From Lachnospiraceae bacterium (lineage in GTDB: Bacteria > Bacillota > Clostridia > Lachnospirales > Lachnospiraceae): DNA of 32,040 bases. Numbering within the stretch: position 1 is the first letter of the stretch; every line of letters begins with the position of its first letter. Of this stretch, positions 7,249 to 15,034 are shown in pieces. The position numbers were made by a program, and so were the translations under genes. The stretch lies in contig JAQXOR010000037.1 of NCBI GenBank assembly GCA_029099805.1, positions 1 to 32,040 on the forward strand, read 5' to 3'. Under the pieces are notes generated by a model, which was given only the letters and a program-made list of their open reading frames with translations, was not told the DNA's origin and made no database searches.

Positions 7249-7833
7249 ATGCGTAGTGCAAAGGTAGAACGGAACACAAAGGAGACACAGATTGTATGTG
7301 AGCTTAATCTGGACGGAACCGGAGCGGCAAAAATCGATACCGGTATCGGGTTTCTGGATCATATGTTAAACAGCTTTGCAAGACATGGTTTTTTTGATCT
7401 GACGTTATCGGTGAAAGGCGATTTATATGTCGATTGTCACCACACGATTGAAGACACAGGAATCGTTTTAGGACAGGCAATCAAAGAGGCTCTTGGGGAT
7501 AAGGCAGGAATTGCAAGATACGGTTCTTCCCTGCTTCCGATGGATGAAACTCTGGTGCTTTGTGCCATTGATTTGTCCGGGCGTCCGTACCTGAACTTTG
7601 ACATGACCTTTACCAGCGACCGTGTAGGCTATTATGATACTGAGATGGTACGTGAGTTTTTCTATGCGGTTTCTTACGCAGCTGGTATGAATCTGCATAT
7701 CAAGCAGATGGATGGTACAAATAATCATCACTTAATCGAAGCGGCATATAAAGCGTTCGCAAGGGCACTTGATGCGGCTACCAAGGCAGAACCGCGTTTA
7801 TCCGGGACACTGTCTACTAAAGGAACATTATAA
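7249..7833 (+). CDS. hisB: Imidazoleglycerol-phosphate dehydratase
   Basis: HisB removes water from imidazoleglycerol phosphate to give imidazole-acetol phosphate, using two Mn2+ ions. The protein is 194 residues, the monofunctional form without the phosphatase domain of enterobacterial HisB. The two metal motifs are present: 'CHHTIEDTGI' near residue 65 and 'NNHHLIEAAYKAFARAL' near residue 163. 'GIGFLDHMLNSFARHG' near residue 32 is also diagnostic. ATG 7249 follows AAAGGAGAAGG. hisA starts 19 bases after its stop. The phosphatase step must be supplied by a gene outside this window. Confidence 0.97.
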   Translation: MRSAKVERNTKETQIVCELNLDGTGAAKIDTGIGFLDHMLNSFARHGFFDLTLSVKGDLYVDCHHTIEDTGIVLGQAIKEALGDKAGIARYGSSLLPMDETLVLCAIDLSGRPYLNFDMTFTSDRVGYYDTEMVREFFYAVSYAAGMNLHIKQMDGTNNHHLIEAAYKAFARALDAATKAEPRLSGTLSTKGTL

Positions 7834-7852
7834 AAATACGAGGAGAAAAAAG

Positions 7853-8572
7853 ATGAAGCTATATCCGGCAATTGATATTAAGAACGGACAGTGTGTGAGA
7901 CTCTGTCAGGGTGTGTTTTCCGATGTAAATGTATATGCAGAAAAGCCGTATACCGTAGCAAAGGAATTTGAGGCAGAAGGTGCTTCTTTTCTACATATCG
8001 TGGATTTGGACGGTGCCTTAGCCGGTCATACCGCGAATGCAGAGGCGATTTCCGAAATCATTAAGAATGTTTCCATAAAGACGGAAATTGGTGGCGGTAT
8101 CCGTACGATGGAAGATATTAATCAAAAGTTGAAATTAGGATTAAATCGTGTTATTATAGGTACGAAGGCAGTAAAAGAACCTCAGTTTATCAAGGAGGCA
8201 ATCGGGCGGTTCGGTGCGGAACGAGTAGTTATCGGGATTGATGCAAAGGACGGCATGGTTGCAATCGAAGGCTGGGAAAAGGTAAGTGACCGTTCTGCGG
8301 TGGCATTTGCGCTTGAAATGAAAAAGCTTGGTGCTACGACGGTAATTTATACCGATATTGCAAGAGACGGTATGTTGACCGGACCAAATTTTGAACGTAC
8401 CGAAGAGATGATTCGTGAGACCGGTATGGAGATTATCGCATCCGGCGGTGTTTCTTCCATGGAGGATTTGATTCGTCTGGAAGAAATCGGTGCGGCAGGA
8501 GCTATCATCGGCAAGGCAATTTATGAGAAACGGGTAAATCTTGCGGAGGCAGTAGCACGTTTTGAACGCTAA
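7853..8572 (+). CDS. hisA: ProFAR isomerase (HisA)
   Basis: HisA is a (beta/alpha)8 barrel that opens the ribose of ProFAR to PRFAR. The 239-residue length is normal. The first catalytic Asp is in 'YPAIDIKNGQCVRL' at the N-terminus and the second in 'VIYTDIARDGMLTGPNFE'. Phosphate-binding loops are 'EIGGGIRTMEDI' and 'IIASGGVSSMEDL'. The open frame extends upstream into hisB, but ATG 7853 with its AGGAG site is the family start. The next histidine gene is hisIE, 105 bases downstream, separated by copy 2 of the stem-loop element. hisF and hisH, which often neighbour hisA, are not present. Confidence 0.97.
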   Translation: MKLYPAIDIKNGQCVRLCQGVFSDVNVYAEKPYTVAKEFEAEGASFLHIVDLDGALAGHTANAEAISEIIKNVSIKTEIGGGIRTMEDINQKLKLGLNRVIIGTKAVKEPQFIKEAIGRFGAERVVIGIDAKDGMVAIEGWEKVSDRSAVAFALEMKKLGATTVIYTDIARDGMLTGPNFERTEEMIRETGMEIIASGGVSSMEDLIRLEEIGAAGAIIGKAIYEKRVNLAEAVARFER

Positions 8573-8605
8573 GACGAAGGAAAGCGATGGAACGTGAGAG
8601 GAGTG

Positions 8606-8672
8606 TCTCAATCTGTAGCATTTCGTATCAGGGATGAAATGCTAAATCCAAGCAGATTGTGAAATGCGGAGA
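8606..8672 (+). promoter_or_regulatory. Nested stem-loop element before hisIE (copy 2)
   Basis: An outer stem pairs 8606-8615 with 8653-8662 (9 of 10 pairs). A perfect 9-bp inner stem pairs TAGCATTTC (8616-8624) with GAAATGCTA (8636-8644). A second GAAATGC at 8661-8667 can take the place of the right arm. Compared with copy 1 at 3183-3250, the fourth pair of the inner stem changes from T-A to C-G, a compensatory change. The element ends at the likely ribosome site (CGGAGA, 8667-8672), 5 bases before ATG 8678. Confidence 0.6.
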
Positions 8673-8677
8673 ATATT

Positions 8678-9955
8678 ATGCGAAAGAAATTATTTGCTTA
8701 TATTAATACAGAGAGTGAATTTGAGGAGAACGTGGCAGAAGCTGTGAACCGTTATTTTTTAAACGGTGCAGATGGTCTGTTCCTTTACAGTTATATCGCG
8801 GAGGATACTTATAAGGAAGAATTTTTCCACATGATTAAGCGTGTAACCGAGAATCTGGCATTAAACTATTATGTCGGGTGTCATGTGGCACGTTTTGAGG
8901 ATGTAAAGAAGGCATTTTATACAGGTGCTTCTGCTGTTGTGATTCCGGCAGACGGATTAGGTGACTGGAGTGTGATTAAGGAGTCGGCAGACCGGTTCGG
9001 AAGCGATAAAATCTTTGTGGAGCTGAATGCAGCAAAGGCAGATAGTGAGGAAGGTGTTGCGGCTCTTTCTGCAAAGGCGGCAAAAGCGTGCGGTCTCGGA
9101 GCCGGCGGTCTGATGTTTAAGCACGTAACCTTTGGACCGGGGATGACGGCATTTTTAAAGACACTTTCTGTTCCGGTAATGATTCGCGACAGTCTTGTTC
9201 GTAATTCAGTAGAGGATGTTCTTGGGGCAGAAGGTGTATCGATACTTGCAACAAATTATTATAAGAATAAAGATATCCGCAGAGTGAAGGAATCTCTGAC
9301 GGTGGACGGAATTGATATGTACCATCTGGAAAGTGCATTACCGTTTTCGGAGTTTAAAAAGGATGCAAACGGGCTTGTTCCGGTGGTTGTTCAGGACTAT
9401 TATACGAACGAGGTTTTGATGCTTGCATATATGAATGAGGAGTCGTATAATAAGACAATAGAGGATGGTCGTATGACGTACTATTCCAGAAGTCGTCAGG
9501 AGCTGTGGTTAAAGGGAGAGACCTCCGGTAACTATCAGTATGTAAAGGCTTTGTCCCTGGATTGTGACAAGGACACGATTCTGGCGAGAGTATACCCTGT
9601 CGGACCTGCATGCCATACAGGTCATACCAGCTGCTTCTTTACGGATTTGGTTGAGGAAAAGAATGAGTCTCTTGCTCCGAGTGAAGTGTTGGAAGAACTA
9701 TATTCTACGATTGTAGACCGGAAAGCACATCCAAAGGAGGGCTCTTATACAAACTACTTGTTTGAAAAGGGAATTGATAAGATTTTAAAGAAATGCGGCG
9801 AAGAGGCAACGGAGATTGTGATTGCGGCAAAGAATCCGGAAAAGGAAGAGGTAAAGTATGAGATTGCCGATTTCTTATATCACCTGTCGGTGCTTATGGT
9901 GGAATGCGGAGTAAATTGGGATGATGTTATGACAGAGCTTGCACACCGCAGATAG
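8678..9955 (+). CDS. hisIE: HisIE with extra N-terminal HisA/HisF-like barrel
   Basis: The 425-residue protein has three parts. Residues 1 to about 215 resemble a worn-down HisA/HisF-type barrel ('YYVGCHVARFEDVKKAFYTGASAVVIP'), but I cannot find the catalytic Asp pair of HisA or HisF. Residues about 224-325 are phosphoribosyl-AMP cyclohydrolase (HisI), with 'LDCDKDTIL' for Mg2+ and 'ACHTGHTSCFF' with the zinc cysteines. Residues about 336-425 are phosphoribosyl-ATP pyrophosphatase (HisE), with 'KCGEEATEIVIAAKN' and 'EIADFLYHL'. The last two domains perform steps 2 and 3 of the pathway. Usual HisIE proteins are about 200 residues, so the first domain is an addition. Ordinary function of the HisIE part is well supported; the role of the barrel is unknown. 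Confidence 0.93.
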   Translation: MRKKLFAYINTESEFEENVAEAVNRYFLNGADGLFLYSYIAEDTYKEEFFHMIKRVTENLALNYYVGCHVARFEDVKKAFYTGASAVVIPADGLGDWSVIKESADRFGSDKIFVELNAAKADSEEGVAALSAKAAKACGLGAGGLMFKHVTFGPGMTAFLKTLSVPVMIRDSLVRNSVEDVLGAEGVSILATNYYKNKDIRRVKESLTVDGIDMYHLESALPFSEFKKDANGLVPVVVQDYYTNEVLMLAYMNEESYNKTIEDGRMTYYSRSRQELWLKGETSGNYQYVKALSLDCDKDTILARVYPVGPACHTGHTSCFFTDLVEEKNESLAPSEVLEELYSTIVDRKAHPKEGSYTNYLFEKGIDKILKKCGEEATEIVIAAKNPEKEEVKYEIADFLYHLSVLMVECGVNWDDVMTELAHRR

Positions 9956-10027
9956 TATGGAATGATGACAATTGCAGTATACAGTTGTAGAATGACTGCA
10001 GGATAATTACAGAAAGGCGGTAATACT

Positions 10028-10156
10028 ATGGAATTTTTAAAAGCATTGCTTACAGAGGGGTTACAATTTATTATTATGGGTGCGGCAGCCTTTGGCGCGG
10101 TTATGCTCGGAATCCGGTTCCGTAAGAGAAAGAATGCGGGTGCAGAGGAAGAGTAA
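10028..10156 (+). CDS. 42-residue single-span membrane peptide
   Basis: A short ORF with a good ribosome site (GAAAGGCGG) encodes a 42-residue product. Residues about 8-28 are hydrophobic (Leu, Ile, Phe, Gly, Ala) and are followed by the basic stretch 'RFRKRKN' and an acidic 'AEEE' end. By the positive-inside rule the C-terminus should be cytoplasmic. It lies 72 bases after hisIE and directly before an intrinsic terminator, so it is likely the last gene of the histidine transcript. No known family was recognised. Coding status is inferred from the ribosome site, the membrane-peptide pattern and the position before the terminator. Confidence 0.65.
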   Translation: MEFLKALLTEGLQFIIMGAAAFGAVMLGIRFRKRKNAGAEEE

Positions 10157-10175
10157 GCTTATTTAGGCAAAATTT

Positions 10176-10206
10176 GAGGGGCCTCGCCGAATGCAGGCCT
10201 CTTTTT
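10176..10206 (+). terminator. Intrinsic terminator of the histidine operon
   Basis: A 9-bp stem (10176-10184 with 10195-10203, two G-U pairs) has a 10-nt loop and ends in a run of five T (10202-10206). It begins 20 bases after the small membrane-peptide gene. Confidence 0.85.
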
Positions 10207-10207
10207 G

Positions 10208-10299
10208 CGTGCAGGCAAAGTGAGCATGCGAGCGACCGACCGGAACATGTTCCGTGGAGGGCGCAGGTCGTGGGAGAAGTGCGAAGCACGGCCTGCACG
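10208..10299. repeat. GC-rich branched palindromic element
   Basis: A perfect 9-bp closing stem pairs 10208-10216 with 10291-10299. Within it lie a 6-bp stem (10232-10237 with 10266-10271, one G-U), a perfect 14-bp palindrome at 10241-10254 and a GTGC-GAA-GCAC hairpin at 10279-10289. Base composition is much richer in GC than the flanks. It sits between the his terminator and the MATE gene, 28 bases before its start. It could be a non-coding mobile repeat or a structured RNA; no known riboswitch class was recognised. Confidence 0.6.
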
Positions 10300-10327
10300 G
10301 AAAGGAAAAGGTTAAAGGAGTAAAGGA

Positions 10328-11719
10328 ATGTTACAGAAATTAAAAAACCGGTACATCGGCAATAAAGCTTTTTACCGGATGACGTTGGCAATCGCGGTTC
10401 CAATCATGATTCAGAACGGGATTTCCAATTTTGTCAGTATGTTAGATAATATTATGGTGGGAAGCGTCGGTACAGAACAAATGACAGGTGTTTCCATAGT
10501 CAATCAGTTGATTTTTGTGTTTAACCTGATGATATTCGGGACAGTATCCGGTGCGGGCATTTTTGGCGCACAGTTTCACGGGAATGGGGACCATAAGGGA
10601 GTACGGGATACCTTCCGGTTTAAGTTAATCAGCTGTGCATTGATGACAGCCCTGGGGGCGGCAGTGTTTTTGTTTTTTGGAGACGACCTGATTCGAATGT
10701 ATTTGCAGGGCGAGGGTGCAATAGAGCAGATTGAGGCAAGCTTCGGATATGCGAAGCAGTATTTATTCATTATGATGATTGGGCTGATTCCGTTTTTTGT
10801 GTCACAGTGTTATTCGTCTACGCTTCGCGAAACCGGAGAGACGATGTTGCCTATGGTATCCGGTATCGTAGCGGTGATTGTGAACCTTTGCTTTAATTCT
10901 CTGCTTATTTTCGGCCTTTTTGGTCTTCCGAAACTTGGTTCGGCAGGTGCGGCGATTGCTACAGTAATTTCCAGATTTGTCGAGGCAGCAATTGTAATGC
11001 TTGTCACGCATATGAGACATGATAAGTATCGATTTATTGAAGGAGCATTTCGAAGCTTTAGAGTACCGGGGCACCTTGTAGGTGGCATTTTACAAAAGGG
11101 GATTCCGCTTGTTTTGAATGAAACCCTGTGGGCAGGAGGCATGGCAATCTTAAACCAGTGTTATTCGGTGAGAGCCTTTCAGGTGGTATCCGCTGTCAAC
11201 ATTTCGTCCACGATTGCCAATGTTCTTAATGTATCCTTTATTGCAATGGGAAATGCGATTGGAATAATAATCGGACAAATGCTTGGTGCAGGAAAGACAG
11301 AGGAGGCTGTGGATGCAGACCGGAAGCTGATTGCGTTCTCTGTAGTAAGCAGTGTTCTGTTTGCCGCAGTGTTGTTTGCAATTTCTTCGGTTTTCCCGAA
11401 TATTTACCGGGTTGAGCAGGAAATCCGTGATATGGCGACCAGCTTTATCCGAATTGCCGCACTCTGTATGCCCATCGGTGCGCTGGCGAATGCCTGCTAC
11501 TTTACCCTGCGGTCCGGTGGTAAGATTATGGTTACGGTTTTGTTTGACAGCTGTTATGTCTGGGCGATTGTAGTACCGCTTGCGTATTGTCTCAGCCGTT
11601 TTACGAGTCTTCCGATTGTACCGTTGTTTTTCTGCTGCCAGTTTGTTGAAATCGGAAAATGTATTATTGGTCTTATTATGATAAAGAGCGGAATCTGGAT
11701 TCAAAAAATAGTAAATTAA
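10328..11719 (+). CDS. MATE family efflux transporter
   Basis: The 463-residue protein has about twelve hydrophobic segments and the typical MATE opening 'FYRMTLAIAVPIMIQNGISNFVSMLDNIMVGSVGTEQMTGVS' (helices 1 and 2, about residues 15-56). Such proteins export cationic drugs or metabolites in exchange for Na+ or H+ across the cytoplasmic membrane. A 'RETGETMLPM' segment near residue 165 is common in this family, and the second half repeats the first half's pattern. ATG 10328 follows AAAGGAG. The substrate cannot be predicted. The gene is preceded by the folded GC-rich element and has only an AT-rich weak hairpin after it. Confidence 0.93.
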   Translation: MLQKLKNRYIGNKAFYRMTLAIAVPIMIQNGISNFVSMLDNIMVGSVGTEQMTGVSIVNQLIFVFNLMIFGTVSGAGIFGAQFHGNGDHKGVRDTFRFKLISCALMTALGAAVFLFFGDDLIRMYLQGEGAIEQIEASFGYAKQYLFIMMIGLIPFFVSQCYSSTLRETGETMLPMVSGIVAVIVNLCFNSLLIFGLFGLPKLGSAGAAIATVISRFVEAAIVMLVTHMRHDKYRFIEGAFRSFRVPGHLVGGILQKGIPLVLNETLWAGGMAILNQCYSVRAFQVVSAVNISSTIANVLNVSFIAMGNAIGIIIGQMLGAGKTEEAVDADRKLIAFSVVSSVLFAAVLFAISSVFPNIYRVEQEIRDMATSFIRIAALCMPIGALANACYFTLRSGGKIMVTVLFDSCYVWAIVVPLAYCLSRFTSLPIVPLFFCCQFVEIGKCIIGLIMIKSGIWIQKIVN

Positions 11720-11831
11720 TAAAATTTTAATTGATTCGGCTCCGATATATATAGTTTTTTAATTTTTTTATGTTACAATAAGACAAATAATCGGCTTATC
11801 TGTGGAATGGGAAGAACAGGAGAATGTAGAT

Positions 11832-12560
11832 ATGGCGGAAAGGACATCGGGTATGGCAGAACATTATATTGCTTTTAAAAACGTTTCGAAAAGCTATGGG
11901 AGCGGAAATGCGCAGATTCATGCGCTTTCGGACGCAAGTTTTGAAATTGAGGAAGGAGATTTCTGTGTTCTCTTAGGTTCCTCCGGAGCCGGGAAAACCA
12001 CACTTTTGAATATGCTTGGCGGAATGGATACGATTACCGGCGGAAGTATTTTGTTTGACGGGAGAGATATCTCGAAGTTTGGCAAGCGGGAATTGATTGA
12101 TTACAGACGCCATGATGTCGGGTTTGTTTTTCAGTTTTACAATCTGATACCGAATCTGACTGCGCTTGAAAATGTTGAGATTGCGGCACAGCTTTGCAAA
12201 AATCCGATTTCTGCAAAGGAAGCACTTGACATGGTAGGACTCTCGGAGCGTGCGGGAAATTTCCCGGCTCAGTTGTCCGGCGGCGAGCAGCAGCGCGTGG
12301 CGATTGCAAGGGCGGTTGCCAAAAACCCGCGCTTGCTTCTTTGCGACGAGCCTCCCGGAGCGCTGGATTATGTAACCGGCAAGGCAGTGTTAAAGCTTTT
12401 GTACGACCTGAGTCACGAACGAAAGATGACGGTCATCATTATTACGCACAATCAGGCAATTGCACCGATGGCAGACCGGATTATCCGTATTAAGAGCGGG
12501 AAGATTCTTTCCAATGAGATAAATGAGAACGTCACGCCGATTGACGAGATTGAGTGGTGA
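11832..12560 (+). CDS. ABC transporter ATP-binding protein, MacB/LolD type
   Basis: This ATPase powers the membrane protein encoded right after it. Walker A is '[11 protein letters not shown]', the Q-loop is in '[20 protein letters not shown]', the signature is '[15 protein letters not shown]', Walker B is '[12 protein letters not shown]' and the H-loop is 'VIIITHN'. The sequence order matches the LolD/MacB subfamily that pairs with FtsX-type permeases. One oddity is DEPPGALD, where this family nearly always has DEPTGALD. I chose ATG 11832, which has AGGAG 9 bases upstream; a GTG at 11802 lacks such a site. The stop codon is 4 bases before the permease start, so translation is probably coupled. 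A TACAAT at 11774-11779 may be a -10 box, but no good -35 box was found. Confidence 0.93.
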   Translation: MAERTSGMAEHYIAFKNVSKSYGSGNAQIHALSDASFEIEEGDFCVLLGSSGAGKTTLLNMLGGMDTITGGSILFDGRDISKFGKRELIDYRRHDVGFVFQFYNLIPNLTALENVEIAAQLCKNPISAKEALDMVGLSERAGNFPAQLSGGEQQRVAIARAVAKNPRLLLCDEPPGALDYVTGKAVLKLLYDLSHERKMTVIIITHNQAIAPMADRIIRIKSGKILSNEINENVTPIDEIEW

Positions 12561-12564
12561 TGCT

Positions 12565-15021
12565 ATGAGAAAGTGTTCGATTTTAAAAATGACGGGACGA
12601 AGTATTCGCGCCTTTTTCGGACGGTATGTGGCGTTACTTCTGATTGTTGCACTCAGTGCGGGTTTTTTTGCCGGACTAAAGGTGACAAAGGATGCTATGA
12701 CCAATACCGGGGATTTGTTTCTGACAGAGCAGAAATTATATGACTTTCGGATGTATTCCACCCTTGGATTTACAGAGGAGGATGTAGAGAGGTTTTCGGA
12801 TTTGCCGGGAGTTTGCATGGCGGAGGGGACAAAGACGATGGATGCCATGCTTTATTACGGGGGAAAGGACCTTCCGTTTACGCTTCTTGCCCTGCCGGAG
12901 CAGATAAATCTGCCGTCCCTGACGGCAGGGAGACTGCCGGAGACAGAAACAGAATGTCTTGCGGATGATGAAAGGTTTACCGAAGCAGACCTCGGAAAGA
13001 CGATTAGTCTTGCGGGGGAAAATGAGGAGTCCGTAACAAAAGGGCTTCATAATACAGAGTTTACGATTGTAGGTCTGGTGGATTCTCCGCTCTATATCGG
13101 TCTTGACAGGGGCAGTACCGGAATCGGAAGCGGCGTGGTATATGGATTTCTTTATCTTACGGAGGATAATTTTACCGGTGAGGTGTATACGGAAGTTGAT
13201 ATCGTGCTGTCCGAAAAGGCGGCGATTTACAGCGAGGAATACGATACTATCATCGAACAGGCGAAGGATAACATCACGGAGCGGTGTAAGGAGCTGGCAG
13301 AGGAGCGGTATGAGTCACTCTTAGCCGCACACGGACTGACACCGGAGCTCGGTGCACAGTTCGGAATCAATGCTCCGTCAGTTTATGTACTGACACGTTC
13401 CGAGAATGCTGGATATGTCAATTTTAAAAATGATACGGCGATAGTAAGCGGTATTGCCAATCTGTTTCCGATTTTCTTTATTCTGATTGCGATGCTTGTC
13501 TGCATGACTACCATGACCAGAATGGTGGATGAAGAGCGTACGCAAATCGGTGTTTTAAAAGCACTCGGCTATAGTAACGGTGCCATTATGGCAAAGTATC
13601 TTTTGTATGCGGGAAGTGCTACCGTTATCGGGTGGACGATTGGGTTCTTTTTGTGTACCTGGGGTCTGCCGCAGATTTTCTGGTTTGCCTATAATGCGTT
13701 GTATGATTTTGCACCATTGTCTTATTTGTTCAGTCCTTTGTTAGCCGGAATTACGCTTCTGGTGTCGTTACTCGGCATTTTGGGAAGTACGTTTTTATCC
13801 TGCAGGAAGGAGTTACAAAGCGTACCGGCAAAGTTAATTCGCCCGCGGACAGCAAAGAACGGCAAACGGATACTGTTGGAGCGGCTGACATTTCTCTGGG
13901 AGCACCTTTCCTTTTTACAGAAAATTACACTTCGCAATATGTTCCGTTATAAGCGCAGGCTTATTATGATGCTGTTCGGCATCAGTTGCTGTGCGGGACT
14001 TGTGGTAACAGGCTTCGGTGTCCGGGATTCCATGACAAGAATCGGCTCAATGCAGTATGAAGAGGTTCAGAATTATGATTTGGAGGTTTCCTTTGCAGCC
14101 GGAGACGAGGCTGAGGTTCTGAACTGTATGAAGGAGGTGAACGGCGTACAGGAAAGTATTCCGGCATCGTTTCATCGTGTGGAGCTGATGGGAGAGGAAG
14201 TGTTAAACTCGGTTACGCTGATGAGCTTCCGGGACAAGGACAGGCTTTCCGGGTTCTGGGATTTTCACAGCGGGAATGAGAAACTGGCGTATCCGGAAAA
14301 AGGAGAAGCACTGATTAATACAAAGGCTGCCGACCGTCTGGGGCTTTCTGTAGGAGACCGGGTAACAATCAGAACTACGGATATGCAGAGTGCTTCCGTG
14401 ACAGTCAGCGGAGTTTTTGATAATTATATTTACAACTATATTCTGATATCGGAAGATACGTATACAGAGAATTTCGGCGAATGGGAGGCAAATAAATATC
14501 TGCTTTCTGTTGACGGGGATGCGGAAGAAATCTCAAAAGACCTGATAGAAGAGGAAAAAATAACCAGCGTGGCACAGCTTAGTACTACAAGGGAAAATGT
14601 GGAAAGTGCCCTGGAATGTCTTGATTATATTATCCTGATGGTGGTACTTTTTTCGGGAGCGTTGGCATTTGTTGTAATATATAATCTGACGAATATTAAT
14701 ATTGCGGAGCGTAGCCGTGAGATTGCAACGGTACAGGTGCTCGGTTTTTATCCGAAGGAAACGGAGAGCTATGTGCTGCGGGAAAATCTGGTTCTTTCGA
14801 TAGTTGCAAGCTTTATCGGACTTCCGCTCGGTGTGTTGTTTCATAGAGCGGTGATGAGCTTTATCTCAATTGATTTGCTTGATTATCCGTTATTAATAAA
14901 GCCGGAAAGCTATGGAATGGCACTGATTTGTACCGTACTGTTTGCCTGTGTAGTGAATTTGTTTATGAAACGGCAAATTGCAAAAATTCCGATGGCAGAA
15001 TCTTTGAAAGCAGTAGAGTAA
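12565..15021 (+). CDS. FtsX-type ABC transporter permease
   Basis: The 818-residue membrane protein has a duplicated FtsX plan. A first helix near residues 18-40 is followed by a long extracytoplasmic part, then three helices ('LFPIFFILIAMLVCMTTM', the 'YAGSATVIGWTIGFFLCTW' region, and 'PLLAGITLLVSLLGILG'). A second unit follows: a helix at 'LIMMLFGISCCAGLVVTG', another extracytoplasmic domain and three C-terminal helices. The segment 'MTRMVDEERTQIGVLKALGY' and its match 'IAERSREIATVQVLGFYP' are the cytoplasmic coupling regions that contact the ATPase. The large outer domains suggest handling of envelope components or peptides rather than small nutrients. The open frame extends to 12523 upstream, but ATG 12565 fits the junction with the ATPase gene. 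Confidence 0.92.
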   Translation: MRKCSILKMTGRSIRAFFGRYVALLLIVALSAGFFAGLKVTKDAMTNTGDLFLTEQKLYDFRMYSTLGFTEEDVERFSDLPGVCMAEGTKTMDAMLYYGGKDLPFTLLALPEQINLPSLTAGRLPETETECLADDERFTEADLGKTISLAGENEESVTKGLHNTEFTIVGLVDSPLYIGLDRGSTGIGSGVVYGFLYLTEDNFTGEVYTEVDIVLSEKAAIYSEEYDTIIEQAKDNITERCKELAEERYESLLAAHGLTPELGAQFGINAPSVYVLTRSENAGYVNFKNDTAIVSGIANLFPIFFILIAMLVCMTTMTRMVDEERTQIGVLKALGYSNGAIMAKYLLYAGSATVIGWTIGFFLCTWGLPQIFWFAYNALYDFAPLSYLFSPLLAGITLLVSLLGILGSTFLSCRKELQSVPAKLIRPRTAKNGKRILLERLTFLWEHLSFLQKITLRNMFRYKRRLIMMLFGISCCAGLVVTGFGVRDSMTRIGSMQYEEVQNYDLEVSFAAGDEAEVLNCMKEVNGVQESIPASFHRVELMGEEVLNSVTLMSFRDKDRLSGFWDFHSGNEKLAYPEKGEALINTKAADRLGLSVGDRVTIRTTDMQSASVTVSGVFDNYIYNYILISEDTYTENFGEWEANKYLLSVDGDAEEISKDLIEEEKITSVAQLSTTRENVESALECLDYIILMVVLFSGALAFVVIYNLTNINIAERSREIATVQVLGFYPKETESYVLRENLVLSIVASFIGLPLGVLFHRAVMSFISIDLLDYPLLIKPESYGMALICTVLFACVVNLFMKRQIAKIPMAESLKAVE

Positions 15022-15034
15022 GAGGGGGATATAC

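Noticed and set aside
11150..11704. 184-codon antisense ORF opposite the MATE gene
   Set aside because: It mirrors a membrane-protein gene with strong family match on the plus strand; its product is low-complexity and polar with no domain.
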